A stretch of DNA of 64,000 bases, taken from positions 12,849,721-12,913,720 of the forward strand of contig NW_025062479.1 of NCBI RefSeq assembly GCF_000002995.4. Reading direction: 5' to 3'. Positions 1 to 12,785 of the stretch are shown one piece after another. Under the pieces are notes generated by a model. That model searched no databases. It was given only the letters and a program-made list of their open reading frames with translations, and was not told the origin of the DNA. Each line of letters opens with the position of its first letter. The stretch's first letter is position 1. Made by a program: the position numbers and the translations under genes. Origin of the DNA: Brugia malayi (lineage: Eukaryota > Nematoda > Chromadorea > Rhabditida > Onchocercidae).

Positions 1-3000
1 CAAAAGGTAACATTATCTTCATTAGAACAAAAATTTTCAATCACTGTAAGTTGGCGATTTAGCAATTTTCGAAATGGAACAAAAATGTAATAATGCGGAA
101 TGTTTAGAATAGTTAAAAAAAAAATAAAAACGCTTAAGCATTAGTAGACCGATAGATCAGCTTTATTTGCATATTCATTATTAAGAGAATATACCGATAT
201 ATCCACGATATTCTTAAAAATAAGTTATGAATATTAAATAAGTTAAAAGGTTACTTTAATAGCAAAATATATATTATTAACAGAATAGCGAAAATGAGAA
301 ATAGAGAAATAACTCAGTTACAGAACTTTATCATTTAATCTAAAAGTTAATTGAGTTTAGCATAAAGATAAAGTTATCTTACCTTTAAATTCTACAGGTA
401 ATTTTAAATCGGTCAAGTTGAATTTAAAAACAAACATAGAAGAGAATAATATTTGGCTCTATGTAAACAACACTAAATGATGAGTAAACGAAGCACTTTT
501 TTTTTAATATTATATAATGGAATATTTTGTTATCAAATTATTTAATTATTTATTACTAATAACATCATTTTCCATTTGGAAAAGAAATGTTCTAACAGTT
601 AAAATCATTGTTTAATGGGATGTTTGGTGAAATAAACAGATGATGCAAAATATCAATGAACTATTCAATCAAATTTTGTAACAAAAGAACGTACCAAAAA
701 GTGCACTAAATATGAAAAATTTAAGGAAAAAAAATTAATTTATAAGCGTGATATTTATAATATTACTTTTAAGAGAAAAGATATTTGTTTTTCTCATTTA
801 AGCAAAAAGAAAAAAAAAAGTTATTTTTTCAATTTTTCTGATTACACCAAAATTATAAACGAATATGAAGTACAAAGGAAATAATAATTTCTTAAACTAT
901 TTTTGAAAAAACAAATAAAATCTGGATGTTGTAATGAAACTGAGAAGCGTACGAAACTAAAAAGGCCGCATTACTTTGCTTCAATAGTTATGAAGGAAAG
1001 AAGGTTTTTATGGAAGTGAAATTGGCACTATCGCCATCACTGCTAATTAAGGCTTAATGATTTAGAATTAAAGCTTGCTATTTTGCTTTTTATGATTTTA
1101 TTTCCTCTTTACTAATGAAAAAAAAACGAATGTTCCACCAACCAACAATTGCAATTTCTTTTTTTTTGAAATACTTTTTTTATTTTAATGTTAGAGTTGA
1201 ATTCTATTTGTTGATAATAAGTAGTAATTAAAACAAAGGGCGCCTAAAAAAGATTGCATGTTTTGATTAAATGAATACCAAAACAAATTACGCAAAGGAA
1301 AGAAGAAGCAAAACATATTTATGAATTGAAATTAGATCTAATTCTAGTTTTGCTAAAGTAAAGGAAAATTAGAAAGGAAGAAAAATGAATAGGAGAAAAT
1401 CAACATAATGCTAATTAGCTGCATTAATTGGAGGAAACATGTAATAAATAACCGGTCGCGGCTTGCGTGAGATAATTAATTAAAGCTTGCAGAAGCAAAA
1501 AAAAACTTAGGAAAAATAAAATCTGAATGATTAGTGGATTTTATAGCATCCATTTACTCTAGAGTTTATCAATGAATCCCCCTTCTTTGTATTAAAGGCT
1601 TTAATGAGAGAATTGAGAAATTAAGGCAAATAACTCGGTCTGATGAAATTTGTCATTTGAAAACTAAAGTTTACCAATTCAATTCATTTTCTTAAAATAA
1701 TACAGTATCGGTGGAGTCTAATTCCAGAATTGTGAAAATTCAACTGATAAAATATTTTACTAACTACTCTGTTCTCATCTTTTCAAAAGGCATGTTAATC
1801 TTATCAATGTATAACAAAAATGATGACAGTATAATTTAAAATTTCCTGGAAGATAATAGAATAGTTGGCAATAGTTTTAAAATAGAAATTAGATAAGCAC
1901 ACAAGATAAGGTTTATTAAAAGGATACTGAAGATTTTTGGCAGTTTTTAATCTTTTGACCTATTATGAATCGAGAAATCAATAAAATTGATTTGCATAAA
2001 TCTAAACTAAAATATTTTGTTTTAAATAGTAAAATCCTCAATGTTTCTATTCCTGAAATTAAGTAGAGAATATTCTCAACATAAATGACAATATTGACAA
2101 GAATGCAAATCACATATGTTATCATTATCAATACGATGTACTCAGGTGTTTCAAACCCTTATTGTTTAGGTTCAAGTCGTTTCATTTTGGTTTGATAATT
2201 GTTAATTACAATCTATTCATTATATAATTAAAATTACAATAAAAAATGGAGCAGTGGATTATACTAGACTGCAAATTTTAGCAGATAAAATTGATCCTAA
2301 TGTTTAAACTACCATTCAGAGTTTAATTCAATTACTAATTTGTGCCATCCTAAAACTTCTTAATTTGCTGAAAGTCTCAAGTGCTTCTGATTTCTTACCA
2401 ATTATAATCCCGAAAACGTTTGATAAATCAATAATGAAATAAATAAAAAAAATGTTTTTGAAAAAGTAATTAAAAAGTTTTGTTTAAAGAACAGTTCGAT
2501 TTTTTAAAATGAAGAAGTTAGATTTTCTCTTCTCTCATGGTTATAAAAAATAAACAAAGCAATGATTACAGAAAACAGTTATAACAATATTTGCAGTAGA
2601 ATAAATAAAATAATGATTGCAAAAAAAAAAAAAAAAAATGAAAAATATAATCGCAAGAGAGCAATTAAATCTATATAATTACAAATGAATAATTAAAATT
2701 ATAATCACAAAGAAATAGCTAAACCTGCAATGTGAGTAATTAAAACTACAATCACAAGAATAAGCAAAACTACAATCAATAATTTGGTACTATTTTAATT
2801 TCATTTTTGCTATCAAAAGATCGGAATGTCACACATATATTGATCCGATCATAATGGAACATTTGGCAGGAGAAGTTACGTCAGAAATTTCGATAACATT
2901 GAATTCAGAGCTTTTAATCCGTTTTCTCTTTACAGATCCTATTTTAACTTATTTAATATTTCAATTTATCTGGCCAATTTTTTCTTTTTTAAAGATAGTT

Positions 3001-6000
3001 TATTGTATCACTCGTAATATGATGTAGAAAATGCTGACAGCTTGGAAAGTACTGAATTCCGTGTTCTTCAATCTTACAAGTTTGTTTCTGCAAAGTTCTT
3101 CCAAAAAGTTATGTTTTGATGATCACTGATCAATTATGTCATCCTTGATATACCTCCACGGTACAATTTAAATGAAACAGATAGGATAGTATTATTAATC
3201 AGTTAATCAAGAAACTTTAAGAAAACATATTTGATATCATTTGGTAATGTTCAGTTTTCATTCTTATTTGACAAGATGGAGTAAAGTTTCCAGGTTGGAT
3301 TTCAGGTATAAGAAGGTAAAAATGTGCTCAGGTAGAAAGATGGGATTTGCAAGATAGCTTCCACTCTCATTTTGCATCCAAGAAAAAAAAAAGAATTCAA
3401 AATTTTCATATTTTATGTTTTACAAACTATAACTAAATGTTAATTTTAACAACTATAACCGGAACCCGGAATTTAAATAACCGGGAAACAGATCACAATA
3501 AACACGAAATACTTTAAAAATCACTGCAATGACATGAGGAATAAAATTTTACGATTTATTTGGTAGGCTTAAAGCCAATTTTTACGCCTCCTATGATGAA
3601 AGGGCAACTCAAAAAGTAGAATTATCGCAAATTGTCGGCTGAAATTAAAAATTTCAACAATCATTAAGAAAACAATTGGTTTATTTCCATTTATTTTACT
3701 TGTAAATTCTTTTTATATTTCTTTCTTCCTTCATAGCTATTTGTGCAAAGCTAAAAGAGATTTTAAGATTGCTTCAAAATAAGAGAATTTAAAATATTGT
3801 TCATTTTTTTTTTTTTTTTTTGCTAATTTCCATTACTTGCTTTCGAAATTATCACTAACATAAGCAAAAAAGTTGCTATTTTCCAGATAGGTCGTTGGCA
3901 TAGTGGCTTTTTTTTTAATTATTAGTGACACATACTTGATCATTTCTCATGTCACTGCTATATGGGAAGATATCCTCTAATGAATGAATTTCGTTATCAA
4001 AATTTTTATGAAATCTTAAGTGATCCACGTAGAAGGAGTCCCTTTCATCACTTCACACCTGTTCTAATTTAATTTAACTTTCAACACAATTAACAAAGAT
4101 TACCATCACTCAATCTGAACATCACCATTTCAAGTTTACAGTTGTTTATCACTGGATCTACCTATCATACTTATGTCGCCCACCTGTTTGTAAGGAGTCA
4201 TACGCTTCCTATAGATAAAGCAATAACGTTTACCATATTTTGCACTGCTTCATTATCCTTTTATCAGTAAGTTTATCAGTAATAATTAATTTTTCATTTT
4301 CCACTACTTCGGACAATTTCTATTCTTTTTTCCTCTTGAAATAGTCTCTTTGAAACAAATAATCTATTACATTACACTGCAGTACATTTTGACAATTTTT
4401 GAATATCATCGCCGATTTTGGAAATTTAACTATTTACTCTTTTTACATTTCCGATAGTAATTCAATCTTGCGTTACCAGTTTAAAGCATATTCAAATTTT
4501 CACTAACATGTTGTAAAGTGATTTGAAAACATTAATAAAAAAGAAGCTGCTTTTTAAAACTACAGAATTACTGAAATATTGTTTTAAGATTACAGAGCTA
4601 ATTAGTTGTCCGATCTTCAGTTTGCATTTATACCGGGAAGATAAAAGGATGGGGAAAATTGCTGTAAGTGAAATTCACTAACTTTTCCCAGAAATACAAA
4701 TTTTAAATCAGAATTTCCCAGGATAACGGCTACCTATAAGCACAATTGCGAAACTTACCCTCATTTGGGCAGTTGTATGGATGCTTAAAAATATCATTAA
4801 CATAAACCCAAGTAGGCAAATTGGAAAGATTTTTGCCGGGAAAGATCATCCAATTTTAACATTTCAAATTTTTGAACTGCTAGACATTTATGGAAAGAAC
4901 AAAGAGACATGCATCCAGCAGCGATGGAGAGAGAGAAAAAGAGAGGAAACCGGAGATCGGAAAAAGCCGGATCAGAAAAGAGGAATTCAGAGGGGATTTG
5001 CTAGTACTTTCCTCTATATCATCTCTCTTCTGGTTTATCCATTTCAGTTCAGTTAATTTATTACCTCGTGCGATCACACCACAGATATAGAAGAAATGAA
5101 TTTGAACTCGCTTCAATAACAAATCTGCGCAATTGTCGTCCAACTGAACAAACACCGCAAAAGCTAGTGATCGGTATTGAAATAGGATAATGCAATATTG
5201 TAGCATTGGAGACAAATGGTCCTAGTCAATATCGCTCTCTTTCATTCAGCTAACTTCCACTCACTTTTTCAAGATTATTTCTCATTTGTTTGCACCATCG
5301 CGCACTCCGCCGTTATCACTTTACTAGTTGCATTTCTATACATATTGCATTATTTCTTTGTTTCATTTCTCATCCAACCGGTCAGTGTCATTTTAGGAAA
5401 ATTAGAATTTTAAAAATCTAAAATTTTAACACATAACTGTTGATTCTTGAAAATCATTTCAAGCCTTCATATTAGACATAATTTCCCTTTTTCACCCTAA
5501 ACTTTTATTTTTTCTTATCTGACTCGCTGTGTACTATTTTTTCATTTCAGTCGCTTCCTTTTTTTCTTCTCCCTTTTCACTAATCAAATTTTTAAACTTT
5601 ACTGCCATTTCATTTACTGTTCCTGTAAACTTAACATTTGTTTATCATTTTTTACCAGTCTCTTCAATACCTCGTTTCTTCTCATTATGATTATGTATTG
5701 ATATGATAACAAAATGCATGTGTGATAAGCAATCATCCTTACCATATTTTTTTAATATTTTCTCTCTCTCAGAATGACAAAGTATCCTACCAAAAATGCT
5801 TTACATGCAATTTGGTATTCTGCAAGTGCTGTTATTAAGATGATTGCTCTTTACCCATAAAAACCTGTGAATTTTGGAATTGCGCAATTAGCTATCTAAA
5901 TATTAAAGAAAATTTTTAAAATTATTAGCTTCTTGATTCATCACTTCCCGGGAATTTGCAAACGTTTCATTTTTTGGTTTCCTTCTTTTATTCATTTCTT

Positions 6001-7332
6001 GTTTTAACTATCCTTTTTTTTTCATTACGATCGAATTTATGTTTCAACATAAGTGTCCCCACGTTCATTTCGCAAGGTGTAAAATTTTAATCCAATTTGC
6101 CTCAGGTAAGTTAACTAGCATGTTGGGAAATGATCATAAAAATTACTTACTTTTCATTTCCTTCAACCAATTCTCTCCTTTTTTTTTCTTTTAAATCTGT
6201 TTTTTTTTATTGCTATTATCGACAATTTATTTCCGCTTTTTTTTCTCCCAATTTGTTTCAGTTTAATATATATATATATTTATACTTTGACCATTTCGCA
6301 ACTTAAAAGCATAATTGAACGAATCATCAGTATACCGAGGAATCAATCTTATCTTATTTCTTGTGCAACTAGACTAATTACCCATAAATTTTTTCAAGAA
6401 CTTATTCCGTATCTATTTATCATTACTTCTGTTTTATACCCAAAAGATAACGAATACCATGGTTATCTCTTCCTAAGGTAGCAAATCAGATGCAATATAA
6501 TATTAAAAAGACATTCTACTGGTCACATAATGTCGCATCACTTTTTCATATATTATTTTATCCTTGTTTTTGCTCACAGATTTATCCTTCCAACCAAATC
6601 AAACAAAAATGAGAAATGTAAAAAAAAAAAAAAAAAAAAAAAAAAGAATGACATCTGAGACGGAGATCTGTTGTTGAGCTTATTTAATAATAATGATTAT
6701 TTTAAATGAAATTTCAAGTTTACCTCACATACTTCAATATTACTATTAAAGCGTACTGCAGCTATATCATCATTCGACGTTTAGAATTTATCAGTTTGCT
6801 TGGTAATTGTTTAAATAAACAGTGTGCTTAATTTTCAATGATAAAAAATATTTCTCAAATTTCCAACTTTTTCATCAATTTAACTTCTAAATAGCAGCTG
6901 TATCATTGATTTATTTGCATTCAGTAAATTAATACATGAAGAAAAAAAGCCAAAGCAAAAAGTTACTTTTGATAAAATTATGCGTGACATTTTGATATCG
7001 CATATTTTCTTTGGTAAACAGTCACTTTAAATTCATTATCTTTTCATGACATTACGAACATTTCCATTTTTATAAATTGTGCCAAAAACTGAAAATTTTT
7101 CAAATATTTTAATCTTTTGATGAAACAATTTTTAGTTAAGCTAACAGGCATTGCATCTACTGTACGTCCTTTTTTTTAATCATTTAAATTATTTGAACTT
7201 AAACAAATGTCTCTCAGTTTTGCCTGATATTTTATCATATAATTAGCATTTATGGCAGTTTTATTCTATCAATTATAAATGTAATATTAGCAATGAAAAG
7301 TTTACAAATGATATGATAACAACAAGAAATGG
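1..7332. other. AT-rich region without a recognised gene
   Basis: More than 7 kb of strongly AT-rich DNA with homopolymer A and T runs. I see no exon with family resemblance. The open frames here are short and have biased low-complexity composition. A less AT-rich island at about 4890-5215 carries overlapping short frames on both strands and could be an untranslated exon or promoter, but nothing identifies it. A degenerate repeat lies at about 2560-2785. Confidence 0.5.
2560..2785. repeat. Degenerate AT-rich tandem repeat
   Basis: Units resembling aattaaaactacaatcaca recur several times with spacing of roughly 50 bases. Copies are diverged and interrupted by an A run at 2621-2638. This is a simple degenerate satellite seen by eye; the copy number is uncertain. 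Confidence 0.4.
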
Positions 7333-7572
7333 TTGACAAAAAGGTCATATAAAAGTCTGTTATTTATTCCTTTCATTCTGATCGTTTGCATCGTCCATTT
7401 CTTCTTTAAAATATTCACAAAAAGATTTTTTTTTCTTTCCTTTCCCTGTTGCATTCGTGTTTGCTATTCTAACTTTCCACCTTTAACCTTTACCCTTAGA
7501 ATAAGAATAATTTTATCTTATTTGGCGTTTGGTTATAGGCATAGTTTTTTTTTTTTTTCATCCATTAGAACT

Positions 7573-7755
7573 ATGTTTGAAAATGAAATCCTTATGCAGC
7601 GACTAATTCATCAAATTTGTTCGCTACAAAAGATCGCAGGAATAAATGAGCAAATGATGTCAGAGGCGCTAATTGAAATGACAGCACAAGACGAACTGGT
7701 TACACCAGAAAGACTAAAATATTTTACCATACATATCGGTTTAATAGATTTTCAC
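7573..7755 (+). CDS. Coding-like segment just upstream of the transporter (possible 5' exon or small separate gene)
   Basis: After a strong acceptor (T run then cattag at 7568), an ATG at 7573 opens a 61-codon stretch with balanced amino-acid composition, starting MFENEILMQRL. A GT at 7756 and the AG at 7795 would define a 40-base intron that keeps phase 0 and joins it to the transporter start, giving a longer N-terminus. Without that splice the frame runs on to a stop at 7842, a 90-residue product overlapping the transporter start. I do not recognise the sequence. The 40-base intron is very short and its donor is not a consensus, so both readings are open. Confidence 0.35.
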
Positions 7756-7785
7756 GTGAAGTTCCGAAAATGCGAAGAAAAAAAA

Positions 7786-7795
7786 AACTTTGCAG
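7786..7795 (+). other. Probable splice acceptor (cis or spliced-leader) before transporter ATG
   Basis: The bases aaactttgcag end at 7795 and are followed ten bases later by ATG at 7805, in frame with the transporter. This is the usual spacing for a nematode trans-splice acceptor. It could equally be the acceptor of a short cis intron starting at 7756. Confidence 0.4.
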
Positions 7796-7804
7796 AGTGT
7801 TTTA

Positions 7805-10800
7805 ATGAAGAAAGACGAAATGGAAGAGAGAAAAGAAGGTAATATGCAGTATGTACCAATCGTTGACGGTGGCTGGGGATGGGTCGTTGTTGTTGGCTCA
7901 TTTTTCATTCATGTTTTTGCCGATGGTATTGTTTATTCATTTGGCATTCTCCTCGAAATTATCATGAAGGTTTCATTTTTTGAGTTTTTTAATTGGAAAT
8001 TTTTGAAATATAAAAGATTTGCTGGTAACAACAGATTTGATGAACTTTTCGATGATTTTGTTCTCATTTTTTTCGAACATATCAGTCTTTAAATTATACT
8101 GACTGATTCGAAATTCTGATCTTTCATAACTTTCAGGAATTTGATGTGAGTAATGCTAAGGCATCGATGATAATTTCATTATTAACAGGTTTAACCCTTG
8201 GAATGGGACCTATAGCCAGTGCAATAACAAATAAATTTGGATGTCGGGTGACAACAATTCTGGGATCATTGATCGCAACCACAGGGTTATGTCCTTGTGA
8301 AAATTAGCTTAATAAACTATTTTTTCCTTATCTTTTTTTTAATGATTAGAAGACGTATATCAGTTGGAAAGAAAGGTGTGACTGGATTTCTGTTCGAAAA
8401 GATAATTTGTTTTTTTATTCTTCTCTCTGTTCAACCATCAATTCGAGACTTAGTTATCAGATCATAATTGTATCAATAGCTGATCAATAACCAAATTTTG
8501 TTAGTTACAGCGATTCTTAGATCATTGATTGCAATACGAAGAACAATTTATTAGTGTTCTGTAAGCAGCCAAGACCAAAGCTTTGCTTATTTAACTTAGC
8601 TTTGTTTCATCTTTAGTCCAGCAATGAGTTCTTTTATCTATCCGATTTTTAGCATACTAGCACCATCACTCGTGATTATTTTCTAAGCGTTAAAAAAAGG
8701 GAAATTCAAAGATTTAGATTATTTCTTCTTCTATTCCTAGAATTCAAAACTAATTATATCTCTTAATGATTTAGTGATTTCTGCTGTTTTAGTAATCTTA
8801 ATTAACTGCTGGAATAATTTTGAAGGAAAAGGTATTTAATTGTCGTACATCGAGAGATATACTCTGTATCATTTCAGTTGTGCTACATCCTATTATGCAA
8901 CTTCAGTGGAATATCTGATGGTTTCGGTAGGTTGTGTGATGGGCATCGGTTTTGGTTTAATGTACTGTCCGGCTATTGTCATTGTTAGTATGTATTTCGA
9001 AAAGAAAAGGTTCGTATAGTTTGTTTACAGTGAAATAATTGCTTGAACAATAATTTGTTACAGTATTTCAAATTGTGTGAATTACAGTAGTTTGACAAAT
9101 TCTTATTATGATATAATTTTATTAAGAAATTTCTTTTTTACACTGAAATTATTCCTTCACTGACATATAGCACTTCATTCTTACATTATTCTATATTATG
9201 ATTCAAAAATGGAATTACTCAACCAATTCAATTCTTTTTTTTTTTTTTTTTGCTTCTCAGATCTATGGCTACCGGTATAGCAGTATGTGGTGCTGGTGTT
9301 GGTACAGTCGTATTTGCACCAATCAGTGAAGCACTCATTAAGATTTCCTGGAGAACTGTTTTCGCTGTTTATACGGGTAAACTATTATGATTTACTTCCA
9401 GTAATTTCAGATCATTTTATTCATTCAAAAAATGCCATTCATAATTGTTCCTGACAGTATGACAGTGACAATTGATTTCCTTTTGATATTTTCTTGTTTT
9501 ATCTCAAATGTGATATTAACATGTTTTACAGTAATTGTATTAATGTGTTCTTTATGTGGTGCCACTTTTCGATCGTTAACATTTGTTGCTGTAGAAGATG
9601 AAACAAAAAAGAAAAAAGTACTCGAAGAAGATGAAAAGAATGGATTCGTTGAAATGGTGCATCAGCACTTCACTTTCATCGTACTTTCTTTTTGTTTTAT
9701 TACAGCTAATTATTGTGTTTGCATACATTAAATAAATATTCTTTGAATGCTTCTAAAATTAGTTTAGAGAATCCTTAAAACTTCTAATGATATTATGTCT
9801 ACGTCACTAATATTCTATTACAATTAGGATGAAGAAAATGGTCCTCTATCAACCACTTTGCTTGCATCACATAATCAACAAGATATTAATGATGTCGAAG
9901 AGAAGAATGGAAAATGGGAACGATCGAAATCGTTAGCCAGCAACATTTCACATGGAAGAAGTCGAAGATTTTCAGAATCTACAGGATTTATTGCTGTTAA
10001 AGTATGCTAATGTCTCATTTTTTCATTGTTTTATATTTCATTAATGATATTTAAACTTTTGATTTGTTATTTCTATGCTCTAATTTAATATTGTAAGACG
10101 AATATGAAGTATGATATTCAATAAGATGTTATCCATAGAATACCTTACAATGCAAGATTAATTAGCACTGTACTAGCCTTTTTTTTTTTTTTAATTCAGG
10201 ATGTGTTTTATACGGGTTCAATGAATGAATTACCACAGACTGAATGTCATCGATCTCTTACATCGCTCAATATAAAGGATGATAAGTTGAATTTGAAAGA
10301 AGAGGAAAAAATTAGCAAAACAAGAGGAATTTTGAGGTATGCCTCAAATTGTAATTGGACTGTACGTAGACGGAAAAGAAAAATAAATTATAATGTGCGA
10401 ATGGTTTGCCGGAAGCAATAATAAGACTAATTAGCAGGTTACATTCAGCAAACTTAGTTCCTTTTTTTTTCTGTTAAGTATATAACGCATGGATACTTCT
10501 GGAAATCTTAAAATCAGAATGTTCTAAGCCTTCCTTATCTAATCTCTGTTGCATTGAATAGTCTTAATTGCAATTATATCATTTGCTAATTCTCAAATAT
10601 CTTTGCAATTTAAAAATTTTTCCAAAGGTTGAAGTTGGGTAGCAAGATCATCTTTGATCCTTTGATATGGTATGATCGATTAAAGATGGATCAAAGATAT
10701 TTGCAAGACGTTTTTACTAATATTATTTTGTCAATGCTAAATTACTTCAAGAACAACTACAGATGTTAATGTGTTAGGGTACCGTTTGAAGGTACCCAAG

Positions 10801-12518
10801 TACGGCAAATCTTTGTCACTTGCAGAACAATGGAGAAAATGACAAATATCTCATTACTTGCTAATCCAATATTCCTACTTTATGCAATTTCAAATCTGCT
10901 AACAAGCATCGCATTTAATTCACCACTTGTTTTCTTGCCTTCACATGCAACCAATCTTCGTCTAACTCCTACACAATCTGCAAGTGTTATTAGTGCATTC
11001 GGCAAGTGCACATTTTTTTTTTAATGAAAAGCTTAATTAAATCTATATTTTAATTGAATCATTAGCTAATGAGTCTGTGAAACGTCAGATTGATATAAGA
11101 TCACAAGCTTAGACTAGCTCTCAATTCTAATTTAAATTTTGTGTTCAAGTTTGCATTACTTATCATTAATTATTAGTGATCAAATTCTTAGCATAAATTC
11201 AAGCGGAGAAGGAAGTGAAGTGAATTGCCTTTGTCAAAAATTTCCTGCTATTTAATTTATCTCTTACCACTATTAAGTATATCCAATAAAATTTCAGGTA
11301 ATTAATATGAAGAGGAGGATTTTCTTGAAAATAACACGATTAGATAGAATCATAAAAAGTATTGTATAGTAAAATATAAAACAAAAAGAACTGGAACTTT
11401 CTTTAAACTTTATTATATTTAATAGTAAGTTCCAAAATTTCAAAAATTTCCACTCTTTCAGGTATTATGAATACAGTTGGACGAATTTTGGTTGGATTAA
11501 TATCAGATCGTAAATTGCCATGCAAATATGGGAAAGATAGAGCACAAAATAGGCTATGGATCTATGTATCATCATTGACTTTATGTGGTTTGTTAACAAC
11601 CGGCGTACTTTTTTGCGATGGTTATATAACTTTAGCTGTAAGTTTAAAAGCATCGGAAATCTATTTGCAAAGAAGTTTTTCCGAGATCGACCAGATGTAC
11701 CGAAACCCAGAAATCTCATGAAATAGCTTATGGAGAAATCCAGTTCGTACTGCATTAGATCTCTTTAGATGAACGGTGCTAATCTTAATAGCTCTAATGA
11801 TAATTACTATCGGATTAGAATAAGAGAGAGAAGAAGCAAAAATGATTATCAATGCTTAGATTAATTTGTCCATGAAAGTATAATAAGGTGCTCTGCAGAT
11901 GTACTCCGGTTTATTTGGATTAACGTTATCGTCCTACGTATGCCTTACGTCAGTATTGCTTGTCGATTTAATTGGTATTGAGAAATTGACGAATGCGTTT
12001 GGCTTAATTTTACTTTTCCAAGGTATTGGTACTGTTATAGGACCTCCTATATCTGGTAAGAATTTTGAAAAATTAAAAATTGACGCTATTATCTTGTCCA
12101 AAATTATATCGTTTACAACAATTCTTTCAAAGACGTAGGCTTAAACGTTACTCAGCGGAAAAATTTTGGCATAAAAAATAAAAAAAAAGTACTGAAATCT
12201 TAAAATGAATTCCATATTTCTAAAGTTGTATTCATTCATTCACTAGCGAAACATCTAAATTACTGTTCTTCATAATTACAGCATTATCACTTAACAGTGA
12301 AATGAATCACAAAATGACCTTTGTTGATATAAAATCACCACTACATAAATTGAAAATATATCTGATTGAAAAAATGACAAATTGCAGGACAATTAGCTGA
12401 CTTAACTGGTTCCTACAATATGTCATTTGTGTTCTGTGGTGTAGCACTGCTGATATCAGGTTTGATGTTAGTATTTGTGCCGCAAATCCAACGAAAGCAA
12501 ACGGTAGCTGTTGCTTAA
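7805..12518 (+). CDS. Monocarboxylate transporter-like MFS protein (SLC16 family)
   Basis: A 12-helix major facilitator family carrier, expected to move monocarboxylates or related small acids with protons across a membrane; the substrate cannot be told from sequence. Exons: 7805-7969, 8137-8285, 8878-9009, 9261-9376, 9532-9656, 9828-10001, 10200-10336, 10826-11001, 11462-11637, 11899-12055, 12388-12518; these sum to 545 codons plus stop with all phases consistent. The family's first signature DGGWGW is at residues 21-26 in helix 1. The second, YFEKKRSMATGIAVCGAG, starts near residue 144. A hydrophilic loop of about 130 residues (roughly 200-335, acidic and Lys-rich) separates the two six-helix halves, as in SLC16. 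The start at 7805 is the first ATG after an acceptor; 7835 (Met14) is also possible. Intron 8 uses a GC donor at 11002. No neighbour suggests a pathway. Confidence 0.88.
10650..10698 (+). repeat. Inverted repeat in transporter intron 7
   Basis: A perfect 11-base inverted repeat, atctttgatcc at 10650-10660 and ggatcaaagat at 10688-10698, with a 27-base spacer. It could fold as a hairpin in RNA or DNA, or be the remnant of a small palindromic element. No function can be assigned. Confidence 0.5.
10777..10797 (+). repeat. Short perfect palindromic stem (gggtacc/ggtaccc)
   Basis: gggtacc at 10777-10783 and ggtaccc at 10791-10797 flank the 7-base loop gttgaa-like spacer gtttgaa. It lies 28 bases upstream of the acceptor of exon 8, so it could affect recognition of that acceptor. 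This is a structural observation only. Confidence 0.5.
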
Positions 12519-12785
12519 TCATTACAAGAGAAATTTCAATAATTTCTGATAAAATTATCGAGTCCTGGAAAAGTCACGAAACATTTATTCTTCATATTCT
12601 TCAATATTTCGTTCTATAACGTATTCGAAGTGTAATTTGTTTCTATATATTTTTCTTTGTTTTCGATCTATGATTTATTTAAGTAGACTGATATATCTTA
12701 CAGTCTTATATTATGACAGATTCATTTAGAAAGAGTCTTTTAAACAGGTAATATCTTTATTCTAACTTCGTTTGAACTTTATTTC

